Shown here piece after piece: positions 60,769 through 64,000 of a stretch of DNA of 64,000 nt (its first letter is position 1; each line of letters starts with the position of its first letter). The DNA comes from JACMNW01 sp963708425. Its GTDB lineage: Bacteria > Pseudomonadota > Alphaproteobacteria > Rhodobacterales > Rhodobacteraceae. Made by a program: the position numbers and the translations under genes. Location: assembly GCA_963708425.1 (NCBI GenBank), contig OY970206.1, positions 1,674,001-1,738,000 of the forward strand. Direction: 5' to 3'. The notes beneath the pieces were generated by a model, which had not been told where the DNA came from, did not search any database, and worked only from the letters and a program-made list of their open reading frames with translations.

Positions 60769-63129
60769 ATGCTGGACAGTCCCTATCCGCGCGTTATTGC
60801 AGGCCCGCCACGGCCTAGCCAGATCCTGACACCCGCATCATTGGCGCTGCATTCGGGGCGGGAGCGGTATGAGGTTGAAGGTGGGGCGGCGGTATTGATC
60901 CGGCTGGAGGCCGGGGATCGGATAACGCTGACCAATGCCGAAGGTGGGCAGCGCTGCGAGGTGGTGGCTGCCGATACCAAGGGGGCGATTGACGCCGGGG
61001 TTTTGGGGGCGGTGGCCAATTCTGATGCGTCAGGGTTGAAGGCGCTGTTGGCAGATGGGTTGGCGGGGTTGCGGCTGGGCATTACGCGGCGCGGGATTGA
61101 TCTTTCGCGGGCCGGTGGGATTGGTCTGTTTGGGGCGGAAACGGCTGCGGGGGCTGCCGAGACGTTTACCGCCACGCGTGACGGGGTGGTGATTGTTGCT
61201 GCACCGGGGCTGGCGATGCATCCGGGCGAGCAGGCGACTTTATCGCCAATAGTAGTGACCCTTCAGCGGGCAGTGTTGCGCCGGGTTGGGCAGTTTGAGC
61301 TGCCCGATCCGCTGGCCGACCCGGTCCTGGATTTGCGGGTGAAATCGTCAACCGCCAGCGCGTATTTCGTGAAGGCGGGCGATTACATTCAGATCATCGA
61401 TGTCGATGGCCGCCAGATGACCGATTTTCAGTGCTTTTCGGCCCGCAAGCTGGATCAGGGGGTCGAGCATCCGTTGGACGTGACGACGACCCGCACGTTG
61501 ATGGGGCACGCCTACCCGATGCCGGGGTTGCATTCGAAATACTTCGATCAGGATTGGCTGCCGCTGGTGGAGGTGGTGCAAGATACTGTCGGGCGGCACG
61601 ATGCCTTTGCGATGGCCTGTGCGCCAAAATACTATGACGATATTGGCTATCCGGGGCATGTGAACTGTTCGGACAATTTCAACTATGCGCTGAAGCCGCA
61701 CGGGGTTGCGGCGCGGCCCGGTTGGATGGCGATCAACTTTTTCTATAACACCGGGATTGATGCGCATGGGGCACTGATATCTGACGAGGCATGGTCGCGG
61801 CCCGGGGATTATGTGCTGATGCGGGCGCTGACGGATATCGTTTGCGTCTCATCTGCCTGCCCGGATGACACCTCGGCCGGGAACGGCTGGTATCTTAGCG
61901 ATATTCACGTGCGTACCTATGCCGGGGCCGAGAAATTTTCGCGTGCTATTGCCTATCGCCCCACCAAGGATTCGGAGCCGAAGATGACCAAGGAAACCGC
62001 GTTTCATGCATCCATCGCGGCAAAAACGCGGAATTTGGTGGAATATAAGGGCTACTGGCTGCCGCAAAGCTTTGCTGCCAACGGCCCGACCGAGGAATAC
62101 TGGGCCTGCCGCCAAGCGGCGGTGGTGCTGGACCTGTCGCCCCTGCGCAAGTTTGAGGTGACAGGGCCGGATGCCGAAGCGTTGATGCAATACACGCTGA
62201 CGCGGGATGTGAAAAAGCTGACCGATGGGCAAGTGGTGTATTCGGCGATGTGTTATCCGCATGGCGGGATGATCGACGATGGCACGCTTTTCCGGCTGGG
62301 GCGCGATCGGTTCCGCTGGATTGGCGGCGATGATTATTCCGGCATCTGGCTGCGCGAGCAGGCGGAAAAGCTGGGGCTGAAGGTGATGGTGCGCGGATCG
62401 ACGGATCAGTTGCACAATCTGGCGGTGCAGGGGCCGAATAGTCGCGAGATCATGCGGCGGATGATCTGGACCGCACCACATCAGCCGACGGTGGATGAGC
62501 TTGGCTGGTTTCGCTTTGCGCCAGCGCGGGTTGGTGGGCCGGACGGGGCACCGATTGTGCTGTCACGCACCGGGTATACCGGCGAGCTGGGGTATGAGAT
62601 TTTCTGCCATCCGAAAGATGGTGCTGCGGTTTGGGATGCGGTCTGGGAACATGGCGCCGATCTGGGGCTGAAACCGATGGGGTTGGCGGCGCTGGATATG
62701 GTGCGGATCGAGGCGGGGCTGATCTTTGCGGGCTATGAGTTTTCCGACCAGACGGACCCGTTTGAGGCGGGCATCGGGTTTACCGTGCCGCTGAAATCGA
62801 AGACCGATGATTTCATTGGGCGCGATGCGCTGATCCGGCGGAAAGAGCATCCGATGCACAAGCTGGTGGGGCTGGATATCGATGCGTCGGTCGATGTGGG
62901 GCATGGCGATAGTGTATATATCGGGCGGGCGCAGATTGGGGTGGTGACATCAGGGATGCGGTCGCCGCTGCTGGACAAAACGATTGCGATGGCGCGGGTG
63001 GACGTTGCGCACGCCGAGGTTGGCACGGAGGTCGAGGTGGGCAAGCTGGACGGGCAGCAAAAGCGGTTGCCAGCACGGATTGTCACTTTGTCGCATTACG
63101 ATCCGAAGAAAACGCGCCCACAATCTTGA
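60769..63129 (+). CDS. tdm: Trimethylamine N-oxide demethylase (aldolase) Tdm
   Basis: Tdm splits trimethylamine N-oxide into dimethylamine and formaldehyde. The 786-residue product has the family layout. An N-terminal half of the DUF1989 type has candidate metal-ligand cysteines at 300 (PGHVNCSDNFNYAL), 359 and 364 (VCVSSACPDD). A C-terminal GcvT-like tetrahydrofolate domain runs from about residue 415 (VVLDLSPLRKFEVTGPDAEA, LSRTGYTGELGYEIFC). That domain is thought to capture the formaldehyde. The ATG at 60769 has GAGG upstream. It diverges from mgdABCD and is followed by a truncated haemoglobin. Confidence 0.93.
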   Translation: MLDSPYPRVIAGPPRPSQILTPASLALHSGRERYEVEGGAAVLIRLEAGDRITLTNAEGGQRCEVVAADTKGAIDAGVLGAVANSDASGLKALLADGLAGLRLGITRRGIDLSRAGGIGLFGAETAAGAAETFTATRDGVVIVAAPGLAMHPGEQATLSPIVVTLQRAVLRRVGQFELPDPLADPVLDLRVKSSTASAYFVKAGDYIQIIDVDGRQMTDFQCFSARKLDQGVEHPLDVTTTRTLMGHAYPMPGLHSKYFDQDWLPLVEVVQDTVGRHDAFAMACAPKYYDDIGYPGHVNCSDNFNYALKPHGVAARPGWMAINFFYNTGIDAHGALISDEAWSRPGDYVLMRALTDIVCVSSACPDDTSAGNGWYLSDIHVRTYAGAEKFSRAIAYRPTKDSEPKMTKETAFHASIAAKTRNLVEYKGYWLPQSFAANGPTEEYWACRQAAVVLDLSPLRKFEVTGPDAEALMQYTLTRDVKKLTDGQVVYSAMCYPHGGMIDDGTLFRLGRDRFRWIGGDDYSGIWLREQAEKLGLKVMVRGSTDQLHNLAVQGPNSREIMRRMIWTAPHQPTVDELGWFRFAPARVGGPDGAPIVLSRTGYTGELGYEIFCHPKDGAAVWDAVWEHGADLGLKPMGLAALDMVRIEAGLIFAGYEFSDQTDPFEAGIGFTVPLKSKTDDFIGRDALIRRKEHPMHKLVGLDIDASVDVGHGDSVYIGRAQIGVVTSGMRSPLLDKTIAMARVDVAHAEVGTEVEVGKLDGQQKRLPARIVTLSHYDPKKTRPQS

Positions 63130-63140
63130 TTGTGCAAAGC

Positions 63141-63518
63141 ATGTTCGACCAGATCGGCGGCGAACCTGCCGTTCGAGCCTTGGTCGAGCGGTTTTATGAT
63201 CTTGTCGAAACGCTGCCAGAGGGTGCACAGATCCTGCATCTGCATCTGCTTGGTCACGGAATGGCGCATGTGCGGGCCGAACAGTTCGATTTCATGAGCG
63301 GGTTTCTGGGCGGGCGCAGGATTTATGCCGAAAACCACGGCCATATGAACCTGCGCGAGATCCACGCCCATGTGCCAATCCGGGCAGTGGATGCAGAGAA
63401 CTGGCTGCATTGTATGGCGCGCGCGCTGGTTGAAACCGGGGTAGCGACGGGGTTGCATAGGCCGATCATGGCGACGCTGGGCCGTGCGGCGCGGATGTTG
63501 GTCAATCAGCCGTCTTAG
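63141..63518 (+). CDS. Truncated haemoglobin (2/2 globin)
   Basis: The 125-residue protein has truncated-globin features: MFDQIGGEPAVRALVERFYDLV at the start, FLGGRRIYAENHGHMNLREIHAHVPI with the proximal His in REIHAH, and a C-terminal helix. The segment HGHMNLR resembles group II trHb. Such globins bind oxygen or NO. The start is ATG 63141, 11 nt after the tdm stop; an upstream TTG frame overlapping tdm is less likely. The close spacing implies co-transcription with tdm. Confidence 0.85.
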   Translation: MFDQIGGEPAVRALVERFYDLVETLPEGAQILHLHLLGHGMAHVRAEQFDFMSGFLGGRRIYAENHGHMNLREIHAHVPIRAVDAENWLHCMARALVETGVATGLHRPIMATLGRAARMLVNQPS

Positions 63519-63579
63519 TGACCCCGGCTTGTCCCTAATTTCAGATTGGGAACGCGATTTGGGCAGATTTAGACCCTGT

Positions 63580-64000
63580 TCATGCGCTTTCTGCAACCAT
63601 ATGACCGCCACCGATATCGACCAGCATCAGCCGCTTTGGACCTTTGCCAAAGGCATGAACCGGGCTTGGCACTTCGCCGGAAAGCCGGGGCTGCGGGACG
63701 CGGATATGAGTGGGGTCGGGCACTGGCACCGCTTCGATCAGGCGGCGGGTGTAAGGGTGTTGCGGGTTGCCGAAGATTTGCGCGCGGCTGCCCATTTCAA
63801 CGATCTGGCCCAGGTACATCACCGCAACGCGGTCGGAGATATTTTCGACGACCGCCATATCGTGGCTGATGAACAGGTAGGCGATGCCAAATTCGCGTTG
63901 CAGGGCTTGCAGCAGATCAAGCACGCGCGCCTGCACCGACACATCCAGCGCTGAAACGGATTCGTCTGCGATGATCAGATCTGGTTGCAGGGCAAGCGCG
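63580..64000 (-). CDS. Opp/Dpp-type ABC transporter ATP-binding protein, N-terminus cut by window edge
   Basis: Only the C-terminal 140 or so residues are present. They include the Walker B region (DLIIADESVSALDVSVQ), YLFISHDMAVVENISDRVAVMYLGQIVE with the switch histidine, and the Opp/Dpp C-terminal extension HPYTRRLIEAVPVPDPT. This is an energising subunit for a peptide or related-solute importer, presumably with its other subunits beyond the right edge. Its substrate and any link to methylated amines are unknown. It converges with the globin gene. Confidence 0.9.
   Translation of the reverse strand, partial: ALALQPDLIIADESVSALDVSVQARVLDLLQALQREFGIAYLFISHDMAVVENISDRVAVMYLGQIVEMGSRAQIFGNPQHPYTRRLIEAVPVPDPTHIRVPQPRLSGEVPSPVHAFGKGPKRLMLVDIGGGHMVAESA

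Overview
The window is chromosomal DNA from an alphaproteobacterium of the Rhodobacterales, most probably the Roseobacter group. The evidence is a YlxR-L7Ae fusion between nusA and infB, the rsfS-rlmH-gpmI-envC-ctpA-rppH block, a VPLPA-type C-terminal sorting signal, and a trimethylamine-to-ammonia gene set like that of marine roseobacters. Assignments rest on motifs, gene order and recognisable protein sequence; no database search was possible.

Layout. 1-12.5 kb is core housekeeping: a truncated secretory gene, secA, a parvulin-type isomerase, argJ, mutT, a 46-residue protein, then rimP-nusA-ylxR-infB on the minus strand behind a structured leader with an intrinsic terminator. 12.5-18.8 kb holds a GntR-like LacI regulator with a matching operator, two surface-polysaccharide-type enzymes, an unrecognised gene, mtaB-dapF and tRNA-Lys. 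19-25.6 kb is accessory: a VPLPA-CTERM protein, a translationally coupled PAP2/haloperoxidase-like protein plus subtilase, a convergent SARP-type regulator with TPR-like repeats, and an EamA transporter. 26-31.6 kb is the rsfS-rlmH-gpmI-envC-ctpA-rppH block. 31.6-35.3 kb carries a luciferase-like monooxygenase, RidA, a small lipoprotein, glutathione-dependent formaldehyde dehydrogenase and an I78-type lipoprotein.

35.5-63.1 kb is a nearly complete methylated-amine catabolic cluster. Tmm oxidises trimethylamine to its N-oxide (TMAO). Tdm splits TMAO to dimethylamine and formaldehyde. DmmDABC demethylates dimethylamine to methylamine. GmaS makes gamma-glutamylmethylamide, MgsABC makes N-methylglutamate, and MgdABCD regenerates glutamate while passing the one-carbon unit on, probably to tetrahydrofolate. 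Two APC permeases, five small proteins of unknown function, an XRE-cupin regulator and a GlxA/AraC regulator sit among these genes. A truncated haemoglobin follows tdm, and a partial Opp/Dpp-type ATPase runs off the right edge. The formaldehyde dehydrogenase next to tmm fits as the detoxification branch.

Window-scale signals: strand composition changes. The plus strand is C-rich at about 1-18 kb and G-rich at about 36-64 kb regardless of gene direction. An exact 28-nt repeat occurs in opposite orientations at 16.5 and 36.9 kb, each at the 3' end of a gene. The least-described candidate system is the PAP2/haloperoxidase-subtilase-SARP trio at 20.1-24.5 kb.
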